Assembly: GCA_964510535.1 (NCBI GenBank) | Contig: CAZECG010000003.1 | Coordinates: 1 to 64,000 of the forward strand | Length of the DNA stretch: 64,000 nucleotides | Source of the DNA: JAJPXC01 sp964510535 | Lineage (GTDB): Bacteria; Bacteroidota; Bacteroidia; Bacteroidales; Muribaculaceae | Direction of reading: 5' to 3' | In this document: in pieces, positions 43,898 to 52,209 of the stretch | Layout of the letters: each line of letters opens with the position of its first letter | Position numbering within the stretch: the first letter of the stretch is position 1 | Notes under the pieces: model-generated | What the model was told of the DNA's origin: nothing | Seen by the model: the letters and a program-made list of their open reading frames with translations, nothing else | The model's database searches: none | Program-made: the position numbers and the translations under genes

Positions 43898-46372
43898 TTA
43901 TTCGCGGTAATACAGACGCTTAACGCGTGTCGATACCGAGGCTAAAATTTCATAGGGAATCGTGTCGAGCGTGTCGGCGAGTTCGGCGGCGGGAATCTGA
44001 TTGCCGAAAATTTCCACTGAATCCCCTACACTGCATTGCGCATCGGTTACGTCAATCATGCAGATGTCCATACAGATGTTACCCACTGTTGGGCAACGGT
44101 GCCCGTTGACCATGAAATTTGCGTGGCCATTGCCGAGATGCCGGTCTATTCCGTCGGCATATCCAATGGGTATGGTTGCGATTTTTGAACGACGTTTCAG
44201 CACTCCGCGGCGATTGTAGCCGATTGTTACACCTGCCTCCCATTCCTTGATTGAGATTATAACCGTGCGCAGTGTCGACACGGGGCGTAGGTCGCCTTGC
44301 GAGCCGTCGTTCATAGTGGGTATCCCATAAAGGCATATTCCAAGTCTGACCATCTCGCACTGATGTTCAGGGAAGCGTGTTATGCCAGTAGAGTTGAGTA
44401 TATGCCGCACTATTTTGTGATTGAACCCGCTTTGTAGCAACTCGGCCGACCGATAAAATATTTCAAACTGTTCCTTGGTATAGTCGTCCATCGACGGGTC
44501 ATCGGCGGCTGCGAGGTGGGAAAATATGGAGCGCGGCGTGATGACATTTTGTCCGGCGAGCGTGGCTACCACGCGGGGTATGTCAGTCTCAAGAAATCCC
44601 AGGCGATGCATCCCGGTGTCGAGCTTGATATGTACGGGATAGTCAGTGATACCGCATTTTTCGCCTTCGCGAATTATCTCGTCGAGCATTTCAAACGAGT
44701 ATATCTCAGGCTCAAGGTGATAGGAGAATAATGCTCGGTAGTTGACCACTTTGGGATTCAGCACCATTATCGGCATGGTAATTCCGGCTTTGCGCAGGTC
44801 TACGCCTTCGTCGAGCACGGCAACGGCGAGGTAGGCCGCTCCCTGCGACTGCATGGTCTTGGCTACTTCGTATGCCCCTGCGCCATAGCCCGATGCCTTT
44901 ACCATCGCGACTATCCCTGTCGACGGGCGCAGTCGAGAGCGAAATATGTTGTAGTTATGCACAACGGAATCAAGATTGACTTCGAGCACCGTCTCATGTT
45001 GGCGAGCTTCGAGGATGTCGCTTATTTTCTCAAAATGGAATGCCGCCGCCCCCTTAAGCAGTATTAGCTCGTCTACAAAGTCGCTCGGAGATACCGCAGC
45101 GAGGAAGTCACCAGTCGATTCATAAAAAGAAGTCTCGCCGTAGAAATAGCGGCTATGTCGCGCTATTTCCGTCCCAATACCGATGATACGCCTCACTCCT
45201 TTGCGCCGTAGCAACATAGCTGTGGCTTTATACAGCTCTGCCGGCGGAAGCGTTTCATGCATGAGGTCAGAGAGTATCACCGTCGATGTGCGCGATGTCG
45301 TCGCTCGGCGTCCCATGAAATCGAGTGCGGGGCGCAGCGAATTGAAATCGGCTGTGTAGGTGTCATGGATGAGAAGGCAGCCGTTGACCCCTTCCGCGAC
45401 GTTAAGCCGCGTCCCAACGGGTGTGAGTTTTGCCATACGTTCAGCGATAACGTCGGGTTGACGGTTGAGGTAGAGCATGGCGGCGAGTGAGTGGATGGCG
45501 TTTTCTATGTCGCTTGGCGATGTGAATGGGATGGTTACGCTGTCCGACGCCAATAGATATGAATAGTCGATGCGTGTTGAGCTATTCCCCTCAGAGGTGA
45601 TAGACGAGATGTAGAGCGGGCATTCTGGCGACGTGCGCGACCATGCTAATTCCTTGGCCGATATGAAGGCCTCTTCGATTGTCTCGCGTATCATTTCATT
45701 GTCGTGGTCGTAGATGATGCAGTCGCAGCCGTGCAGCAATTCCACTTTTTCCCTGCATTTGGCTTTTTGCGAGGGGAATCCCTCGTGGTGTTCATCGCCG
45801 ATGTTGGTGATTATCGCTACGGTAGGTGCGATTATCGATTGGAGTGCGGTCATCTCGCCGGGCAAAGATATTCCAGCTTCAAATATACCGAGAGTGGTGT
45901 TTGGGTCAAGCTCCCATGTCGATAACGGTACCCCGATTTGCGAGTTGTAGCTACGGGGACTTCTGACAATGTCGTAATCGGGGTGCAGCAGTTGGTACAA
46001 CCATTCTTTGACAATCGTTTTCCCTCGGCTGCCGGTTATCCCTATGACAGGGAGCGCGAAACGTCGGCGGTGCTTGCGGGCTATAGCCTGGAGTGCTTTG
46101 AGTGTGTCGGGCACTACGAAAAAATTAGCCAACGGAAATTCAGCCGCAAGTGGCGGCATCTTTTCGACGACAAAATTCCTTACGCCTGCGCTGTAAAGCT
46201 CTGCAAGATAGCGGTGACCGTCGCCCGACGGTGTCAGCAACGCAAAAAACAGCGAGTTTTCAGGATATGTTACCGAACGGCTATCGGTAAGCAGAGCGTC
46301 GATATTATAGTCGGGAAAAGCGGGTTCTTGCAGGTTGAGCAGCCGGGCTATTTCTGATGCTTTGTAGGTCAT
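43898..46372 (-). CDS. MurF-alanine racemase fusion protein
   Basis: One 824-aa protein with two peptidoglycan enzymes. Residues of about 1-455 are a MurF-type ligase (ATP loop GITGSRGKTIVKEW, AGISLPGEM, TNIGDEHHEGFPS) that adds D-Ala-D-Ala to the UDP-muramoyl tripeptide. Residues of about 460-824 are a PLP alanine racemase (VAMVKASGYGAGAYEV with the PLP Lys, HIKLDTGMHRLGF, the Tyr in VTIGYNRRGVLK). The fusion is known from Bacteroidetes and couples D-Ala supply to its use. Its ATG shares one base with the GSCFA stop (TAATG), so the genes are coupled. Confidence 0.95.
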   Translation of the reverse strand: MTYKASEIARLLNLQEPAFPDYNIDALLTDSRSVTYPENSLFFALLTPSGDGHRYLAELYSAGVRNFVVEKMPPLAAEFPLANFFVVPDTLKALQAIARKHRRRFALPVIGITGSRGKTIVKEWLYQLLHPDYDIVRSPRSYNSQIGVPLSTWELDPNTTLGIFEAGISLPGEMTALQSIIAPTVAIITNIGDEHHEGFPSQKAKCREKVELLHGCDCIIYDHDNEMIRETIEEAFISAKELAWSRTSPECPLYISSITSEGNSSTRIDYSYLLASDSVTIPFTSPSDIENAIHSLAAMLYLNRQPDVIAERMAKLTPVGTRLNVAEGVNGCLLIHDTYTADFNSLRPALDFMGRRATTSRTSTVILSDLMHETLPPAELYKATAMLLRRKGVRRIIGIGTEIARHSRYFYGETSFYESTGDFLAAVSPSDFVDELILLKGAAAFHFEKISDILEARQHETVLEVNLDSVVHNYNIFRSRLRPSTGIVAMVKASGYGAGAYEVAKTMQSQGAAYLAVAVLDEGVDLRKAGITMPIMVLNPKVVNYRALFSYHLEPEIYSFEMLDEIIREGEKCGITDYPVHIKLDTGMHRLGFLETDIPRVVATLAGQNVITPRSIFSHLAAADDPSMDDYTKEQFEIFYRSAELLQSGFNHKIVRHILNSTGITRFPEHQCEMVRLGICLYGIPTMNDGSQGDLRPVSTLRTVIISIKEWEAGVTIGYNRRGVLKRRSKIATIPIGYADGIDRHLGNGHANFMVNGHRCPTVGNICMDICMIDVTDAQCSVGDSVEIFGNQIPAAELADTLDTIPYEILASVSTRVKRLYYRE

Positions 46373-47346
46373 TAAATCCGGGATTTAATTCGTTCTATGG
46401 CCCTCTCGGTTTGAGGATAGGCCGTTATATGTGAGCTTATGAGATTGTTAATCTCAGCCCGCTCCATTTCGAGAGCGGTTGGGTCATCGGTCATAATTCG
46501 GTGCCGCATACGGCGTGTGAGCCGTCGTGATTGTCGGGCGAGTTGGCTTGTCGGCTCGTCGAAGAATGATTTAGCGAATATATCGTATATGTAGTCGCAG
46601 GCTGTTTCCGATGGATGTATCATGTCGGCTGCGTAAAAGCGATAGTCACGCAAATCGTCCATCATGATTTCGTAAGATGGGAAGTATATGACGCCTTTTT
46701 CTCTGTCTGCGAGTTGGTGGGCGGCTTCGATAAGGCGGGCTTTGTTGAGTGAATTGCCGTCGAGTCCATACGCCTTGTGTCGTATAGGACTGACAGTGAT
46801 GATTAGTGTCACGTCAGGGTTAATCTGTCGCACGGCGCGGATGACTTGTAACCATCGGCTCACAATCTGTTCAGGCGTTAATGCGGCTACTTCAAATCGC
46901 TCTGACGGCAGTTTGTGGCAATTGGCAGCGCATTGGCCGGTGAGACGGTCGATATATGCGGTGGAACTGCCCCAAGTCACAATCAGTGCGCCTGCCCGTC
47001 GCAAGGCTTCGATTCCGTTGCGGAGGCCGCCGTTAATCAGTTCAAGAGTGCGTTTTTTGTCAGAGCTGCATAGCGATGAGTGATGGTCAAGACTGCGCCA
47101 AAGCCCTTGATGTAGAAACAGATCTTCTGCGGTGTACTCTCTCGTTGAAATCATTCGGTCAATGGCGTTGGCGATTGAGAGGGGGTTGTAGAGGGTGCCG
47201 CAAGGGTTGGCCGTGACATCAAAAAGGTCATCGGCAAGCCGCGAACTGACATTGTCGGTAAAGCATGAACCAAGCATCAGCAAGCCGGTGTGATGGCTGA
47301 TAAGTCCTTGATGGCGAAGCGGAGGAACGACTGTGCGGAACTCCAT
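46372..47346 (-). CDS. GSCFA-domain protein (SGNH-hydrolase-like)
   Basis: A 324-aa protein with the family signature LMLGSCFTDNVSSRLADDLFD (about 24-44), where the Ser of GSCF is the probable nucleophile. VTWGSSTAYID and MIHPSETACDYIYDIF follow, the latter supplying a probable catalytic His. It may be an esterase acting on glycans or cell-wall acyl groups; its function is not proven. It has no signal peptide. It lies 12 nt after the porE-like gene and overlaps murF-alr by one base, so a link with envelope building is likely. Confidence 0.9.
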   Translation of the reverse strand: MEFRTVVPPLRHQGLISHHTGLLMLGSCFTDNVSSRLADDLFDVTANPCGTLYNPLSIANAIDRMISTREYTAEDLFLHQGLWRSLDHHSSLCSSDKKRTLELINGGLRNGIEALRRAGALIVTWGSSTAYIDRLTGQCAANCHKLPSERFEVAALTPEQIVSRWLQVIRAVRQINPDVTLIITVSPIRHKAYGLDGNSLNKARLIEAAHQLADREKGVIYFPSYEIMMDDLRDYRFYAADMIHPSETACDYIYDIFAKSFFDEPTSQLARQSRRLTRRMRHRIMTDDPTALEMERAEINNLISSHITAYPQTERAIERIKSRI

Positions 47347-47358
47347 GGCTTTGACTGG

Positions 47359-49329
47359 TTAGTACATCTGATAGTCGATAGACAGAACCTGAAACTCTGT
47401 GCGGCGGTTAATCTGGTCGGCGACTTCTTGGTCTTCGGGGGTGAGATTGTCGATATACTCCTCGTTGAGAATATCCCCCTCTTTGAACTGTGGATGCTCG
47501 CGGGCGAGTTTTTTGGTTATTGTTTTCGGTCGTGATTCGCCGTAGCCTTGATGTTGCAAGCGGTCGGGAGCGATGCCGACAGATATTAGGTAGTCGATAA
47601 CCGATTTGGCGCGGCGGTGAGAGAGGTCGAGGTTGTAGTCATCGTTGCCCCAGCGGTCGGTGTGCGACGCCATTTCGATGGTGATGTTGGGATTGTCGCG
47701 CATCACTTGGGCCATCTCGTCGAGAGCGGTCGTCGATTCGGGGCGCAGCGTGGCTTTGTCAAAGTCATAGAAGATGTTATCGATAACAACGGGCTTATTG
47801 ATTGATGCGAGTATGAAATCGACGCCATATTCGGCATCTTCCTCTGCTGTGTCTGACGTAAACTCTTGTTTGGCGTTGAGGTAGCCTTTGGCTCCTGCCA
47901 TCATTACGTATTTAACTCCGCGCTCGAGAGGGAACTTAAACGAACCGTCAACGCGAGCCACTTCTTTTTGGTTTGACCCATCATCGCCCACTATGCGAAT
48001 TACGGCATTGGGCACCGGCTCTTCATCGCGGTCAAGCACCCAGCCGCTAAGCCATATTTCGAGGTCGGGCAACACAAACGAGTATATGTGGTCGTAACCG
48101 CGACCATCGCCGCGGTTGGAGCTGAAATATCCGCTTTCGCCTTCACCGAACGTGATGCCGAAGTCGTCGCCCGACGAGTTGATAGGCAAGCCCATATTGA
48201 CAACGTTCCACCCTCCCGACGGGGTGAGTTGGGCTTTAAACAGGTCAAGACCGCCATATCCGGGATGTCCGTTTGACGCAAAGTAAATTAGGCTGTCGGT
48301 GCGGACGTATGGAAACATCTCGTCGCCTGGAGTGTTGATAAACTCGCCGAGGTTCTCTAACGACCCGGCGCGTTCCTTGAGATTAATGCGCCAAATGTCG
48401 CGACCTCCCACTCCGCCGGGCATATCGCTCGTGAAGTAGAGGTATGTGCCGTCGGGTGATACTGCCGGATGCCCGTAGCTCGACAATGTGTCGGCGGTTA
48501 TTTCCAATTTGACGGGTGCGCTCCACTTGGCATCGCTGCGTTGCGACGTGTAGATTTCCACTCCGGTGTTGGCGTTTGGCTCACGGCGTGCCTTGGTGAG
48601 ATACATTGTCTGGCCGTCAGGGGTGAACGACACTATACCTTCGTCGCGGTCAGAGTTTAGTTCCCCTTCCACAGGCTCCGGTCGCTGCCACTCTCCGCGT
48701 TCGTTTTTCTTCGAGAACCAGACGTCGCCCTTTTTCATTCCGGTGATTTCGCTTTTTTTGTCGCCGGTCACCTTTTCGTTAGTGGTGGTGAAGTAGAGCT
48801 GGTCAAATTGGTCACCATAGAGCATCGGGGCGAAGTCGGCGCGGCGAGAGTTGAACAACTTGGCCTGTTTCACTTCATAACGGCTTTTTCGTTTGCGGCT
48901 TTCGTTGGCTATGCGGCTGCCGACGAGACCGTTTTTAGCTATTGCCGATTTGGGGTCCTTGGCCAGATATTCCTCATAGGCTTTCATGGCCGGGACATAT
49001 TTCCCGTCGGCTTGCAGCATTTCTCCAAGGTGGAGCAGTGCGGTTGAGTCGGGGTAGTTATAGCGTATGGCATTCTGGTAGGCCGCGGCGGCTCGCGCGC
49101 TCATATTTAGCTTGCGATAGCACTCAGCCATTTTAAATGCCACTTCGCCGCGGAGTTCGCGGTCCTCTTTTTTAGTCAGCTTGTTGTAGATTTTACGGTA
49201 GGTGCGCGACGCGTCGTAATATTCCCCGCGTGCCAGTTGCTCGTTGGCAGTCGACATTTTGGCACCGCCACACGATGTTAAAAATGCCAATGCGAGAACT
49301 ATGGTCAGTGATGCTATGCTTCTTTTCAT
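47359..49329 (-). CDS. PorE-like lipoprotein: TPR, PD40 propeller, OmpA domain
   Basis: A 656-aa outer membrane-associated lipoprotein (lipobox LTSC, C20). In order it has TPR helices (about 26-140), a PD40/WD40-like beta-propeller (about 165-425, with SFTPDGQTMYLT, AVSPDGTYLYFTSD, DIYSFVLP-type ends), a carboxypeptidase-regulatory-like domain (about 430-510: LSGWVLDRDEEPVPNAVI) and an OmpA-C peptidoglycan-binding domain (about 520-650: FDFDKATLRPES, ASHTDRWGNDDYNLDLSHRRA). This exact architecture is that of PorE, the part that ties the type IX secretion system to peptidoglycan. Similar proteins exist outside T9SS, so that role is inference. It is the first gene of an operon with GSCFA and murF-alr. 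Confidence 0.88.
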   Translation of the reverse strand: MKRSIASLTIVLALAFLTSCGGAKMSTANEQLARGEYYDASRTYRKIYNKLTKKEDRELRGEVAFKMAECYRKLNMSARAAAAYQNAIRYNYPDSTALLHLGEMLQADGKYVPAMKAYEEYLAKDPKSAIAKNGLVGSRIANESRKRKSRYEVKQAKLFNSRRADFAPMLYGDQFDQLYFTTTNEKVTGDKKSEITGMKKGDVWFSKKNERGEWQRPEPVEGELNSDRDEGIVSFTPDGQTMYLTKARREPNANTGVEIYTSQRSDAKWSAPVKLEITADTLSSYGHPAVSPDGTYLYFTSDMPGGVGGRDIWRINLKERAGSLENLGEFINTPGDEMFPYVRTDSLIYFASNGHPGYGGLDLFKAQLTPSGGWNVVNMGLPINSSGDDFGITFGEGESGYFSSNRGDGRGYDHIYSFVLPDLEIWLSGWVLDRDEEPVPNAVIRIVGDDGSNQKEVARVDGSFKFPLERGVKYVMMAGAKGYLNAKQEFTSDTAEEDAEYGVDFILASINKPVVIDNIFYDFDKATLRPESTTALDEMAQVMRDNPNITIEMASHTDRWGNDDYNLDLSHRRAKSVIDYLISVGIAPDRLQHQGYGESRPKTITKKLAREHPQFKEGDILNEEYIDNLTPEDQEVADQINRRTEFQVLSIDYQMY

Positions 49330-49435
49330 AATGGATTAACGTGATAACCGTTGTGGTTATTTTCATTTACCGCGAATTTAATCAAATTCCATTAACCGCG
49401 CTCCACTGAATCGGTGTCGTTTTTAACTGCAACAA

Positions 49436-49475
49436 AAAAAAACGAGTCCCCGCATTAGTAAGCCGGAACTCGCTG
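49436..49475 (-). terminator. Terminator after the flavodoxin-hydrolase gene
   Basis: On the minus strand CGAGTTCC pairs with GGGACTCG (one G-U), followed by T9. It lies about 50 nt past the stop at 49525. Confidence 0.8.
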
Positions 49476-49524
49476 TGATGGTCGGGCGGCGGTTATTTCC
49501 AACCCGTAAACATTTCATAGCGGC

Positions 49525-51063
49525 TTAAATGTTTGAGTTGAAGAAGTCGGTGATTTCAGTCCACGGAATGAAGTTGCCGTTACCGCCGTCGTAGAGGTCG
49601 CAATGGGTCGCGCCTGGCACTATGAGTAGTCGCTTGTTGTCGGCATATTTGCCGGAAGTGATTTTATCGTAGGCTTCTTCTCCGAAATATCGGCTATGGG
49701 CATTCTCGCCGTGGACTATAAGCACCGGAGTGCGTATTTCGTCGGCTGAGCCCCACAGGTTTTCGTTGAGCCTCATCAACTGAGATGTGATGTTCCATCC
49801 CATATTTGAGTTGAGTGAACGTTTGTGGTATCCGCGCTCGGGCGATTTGTAGTAGGCGATGTATTGTTTGAGGAAGTCGGGAGCATCGGCCGGTGCGGTG
49901 TCGGGGAGTCCGCCTTGCGGGGTGATTTCCTCGGCACGATACTCGTCGGTGCGCTGACGGGCGAGGCGTTGTTTCAACTCATGTCGGGCGGTCTCGTCCA
50001 TTGAGTCGAAGTAGCCGCGCTGGGTCACGCGTGTGAGATTGTAGAGCGTGACGCTTGCCGTCGCTTTGATGCGCGGGTCGAGTGCTGCCGCGTTAAGCGC
50101 TATTCCTCCCCAACCGCAAATGCCGAGTATGCCTATGCGTTCGGGGTCGATGTCGTCGCGGTTGCTGAGAAAGTCGACAGCTGCGCAGAAGTCTTCGGTA
50201 TTGATGTCCATTGACGATGTGTAGCGAGGTTCGCCGCTGCTTTCGCCTGTAAACGACGGGTCAAAGGCGATGGTGGCAAATCCCTGTTCGGCGAGATGCT
50301 GGGCATAGAGTCCGCTGGCTTGTTCCTTTACAGCTCCAAACGGCCCGCTGACCGCTATTGCCGCCAGTCGCCCTGTGGCGTTAACCGGCTTGTAAAAGTC
50401 GGCAACTAACGTGATGCCGAAGCGGTTGACAAATGACACCTTGCTGTGCTCGACGAGTTCGCTTTTAGGGAAAGTTTTGTCCCAGTCGTCGATTTTTTGC
50501 GATGGTTTGGGCAATTTCGCACTGAGTTTGATGGCTTCTTCGTTGTTGGTAGCCATCCCTTCGTAACTGAATCCATACATTTCGGCAAACCGTTTCATGC
50601 TGTATTCGCCGTCGTCAATCATCATTTTTGTAGGTGCGGCTCCTTGGTAGACGAAGAAGAATTTGCGTCCGCTGAAGTGCCCTTCGTCGATATGGCCATA
50701 GAAGCGTTCCATCAAGGCGCGCACCGAGGCGCAGATATTGTGCCAGTAGATGGGTGAGCCGACGACAACGATGTCGGCTTTCTCCATACGGGCTACTATT
50801 TCATAGAGTTGGTCGCCTGTGGTTGTCTGTCCATAGAAGTTGATGCGGTAGTCACAGAGGTTGAGCGTCTCATAGTTGTGACCGTCGAGCAATCTGGCTG
50901 CGAGGTGGGCGGTGTTGCCCTCTTTGTTGGGGCTGCCATTGATAAATAATATCTTCATATTGTCATTGTTGGAGGTTGGTGCTACTGATTCGTCGGTCTT
51001 GCATTCAGCTCCGGCTACGCATAGGGCGGCAGCCGTCAATGCCGTTAATAATTTCTTTGCCAT
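49525..51063 (-). CDS. Exported fusion of flavodoxin-type reductase and alpha/beta hydrolase
   Basis: The 512-aa precursor begins MAKKLLTALTAAALCVAGAEC, a signal peptide (a lipoprotein site is possible but has a poor lipobox). Residues of about 36-180 form an NAD(P)H-dependent FMN reductase/flavodoxin-like domain (ILFINGSPNKEGNT phosphate loop, VVGSPIYWHNICASVRALMERF). Residues of about 200-512 form a YcjY/dienelactone-type alpha/beta hydrolase with nucleophile elbow GICGWGG (C316) and a catalytic His in PGATHCDLYDG (H487). The Cys nucleophile is typical of this branch. Two enzymes on one exported chain suggest reduction then hydrolysis of one substrate, which is inference. A gene for an AraC regulator lies directly upstream. 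Confidence 0.85.
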   Translation of the reverse strand: MAKKLLTALTAAALCVAGAECKTDESVAPTSNNDNMKILFINGSPNKEGNTAHLAARLLDGHNYETLNLCDYRINFYGQTTTGDQLYEIVARMEKADIVVVGSPIYWHNICASVRALMERFYGHIDEGHFSGRKFFFVYQGAAPTKMMIDDGEYSMKRFAEMYGFSYEGMATNNEEAIKLSAKLPKPSQKIDDWDKTFPKSELVEHSKVSFVNRFGITLVADFYKPVNATGRLAAIAVSGPFGAVKEQASGLYAQHLAEQGFATIAFDPSFTGESSGEPRYTSSMDINTEDFCAAVDFLSNRDDIDPERIGILGICGWGGIALNAAALDPRIKATASVTLYNLTRVTQRGYFDSMDETARHELKQRLARQRTDEYRAEEITPQGGLPDTAPADAPDFLKQYIAYYKSPERGYHKRSLNSNMGWNITSQLMRLNENLWGSADEIRTPVLIVHGENAHSRYFGEEAYDKITSGKYADNKRLLIVPGATHCDLYDGGNGNFIPWTEITDFFNSNI

Positions 51064-51096
51064 AAGTGGTTAAACATATAACGTTTATTACTACGG

Positions 51097-51126
51097 CAAA
51101 GTTACTGAACGGCGGTAATGGCGCAA
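51097..51126 (-). promoter_or_regulatory. Promoter of the flavodoxin-hydrolase gene
   Basis: Minus-strand TTG (51126-51124), 19 nt, then TAACTTTG (51104-51097), 34 nt before the ATG. The gene thus has a start site separate from the AraC gene upstream. Confidence 0.6.
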
Positions 51127-51185
51127 TTAAACGGATTAATGATTAAATAACCAAAATTTAGGGTGGGGCGGTAGTAGGCGGCAGC

Positions 51186-52085
51186 TCAAATCGCTTTACG
51201 GAATTGGGTGGGAGTTGTGCCGGTGTGTTGCTTGAAAAATCTGACGAAATGTTGGGGGTATTCAAACCCGAACAACTCGCTCACTTGGTTTACGGCTAAG
51301 TTGGTGTCGTTGAGGTATTCCTTTGCTGCCGATACCATGCGGTCGTTGATGAAGTCTTTGGCGGTTCGTCCGGTCTCGGTTTTGATGAGTTGGCCGAAGT
51401 AGCCCGTTGATAAGCAACATTTGTCGGCAAAATAGTTGACGGTGGGTAGCCCGTCACTGGCGGCCTTGTTTTTGATGAAGTCGCGGAGCATCGAATCAAA
51501 TTGTTGCACAACCGAGTGGTTAATCTCTTCTCGACTGATGAATTGGCGGTCGTAGAATCTCAAACAGTGGTTGAGTAGAAGTTCGATGTTGGTGACTATC
51601 AGCTCGCGCGAATGGCTGTCGATAGCGTGATGCAATTCGGCTTCAATCATAGAGAGCAATTGGCGGAAAACATCCACTTCGCTGTCTGACAGGTGTAACG
51701 CTTCGGTGCTGCTGTATGAAAAAAATTCATAGCGGCGCATATTCCGGCCTAAGTTGGTGCGACGCAAGAAGTCGGGGTGGAACAGCAGTCCCACACACCG
51801 CGGGCGGATGGTGGTGCTATTGGTCGTCTCCACGGTTACGGTCTGACCCGGCTCAAACGACGTAACCGTCTGAGCGTCGAAGTCGTATGGTGTTCGCCCA
51901 TATGACAAGTTGCACCCCTTTGTCTCTTTAAGCCAGATTGCGTAAACACCGTAGTGGATTCGGTATTTTGAAACGGTCATGGCGGTTGAGCGTTCGATGT
52001 GTACGACGCTCACCAACGGGTGCAGCGTTTCCGCTCCGTAGTAGTCGTTGACTTGCTGTATGGTGTCGAAGCTGATTTCTCTCAT
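51186..52085 (-). CDS. AraC-family transcriptional regulator
   Basis: A 299-aa regulator with an N-terminal cupin-like sensing region (about 20-140, RIHYGVYAIWLKE.., SFEPGQTVTVE). The C-terminal double helix-turn-helix domain is at about 195-299 (CLSTGYFGQLIKTETGRTAKDFINDR, VNQVSELFGFEYPQHFVRFFKQHTGTTP, both typical). It lies just upstream of, and on the same strand as, the flavodoxin-hydrolase gene, its most likely target. It is divergent to priA. Confidence 0.92.
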   Translation of the reverse strand: MREISFDTIQQVNDYYGAETLHPLVSVVHIERSTAMTVSKYRIHYGVYAIWLKETKGCNLSYGRTPYDFDAQTVTSFEPGQTVTVETTNSTTIRPRCVGLLFHPDFLRRTNLGRNMRRYEFFSYSSTEALHLSDSEVDVFRQLLSMIEAELHHAIDSHSRELIVTNIELLLNHCLRFYDRQFISREEINHSVVQQFDSMLRDFIKNKAASDGLPTVNYFADKCCLSTGYFGQLIKTETGRTAKDFINDRMVSAAKEYLNDTNLAVNQVSELFGFEYPQHFVRFFKQHTGTTPTQFRKAI

Positions 52086-52105
52086 CGTTTCCCGATTTGT
52101 AGTGG

Positions 52106-52136
52106 CAAAGATAGCGCGTTAGTCGTTTCCGCCAAA
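52106..52136 (-). promoter_or_regulatory. Promoter of the AraC-family gene
   Basis: Minus-strand TTTG (52136-52133), 19 nt, then TATCTTTG (52113-52106). Both elements match, 20 nt upstream of the ATG. Confidence 0.72.
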
Positions 52137-52209
52137 CAAATTGTTTGATAGTGCGATTTTTTTTAATTTTGTGTGATTAATTAGAAGTCTCCATTATTTA
52201 GATTAAGAT

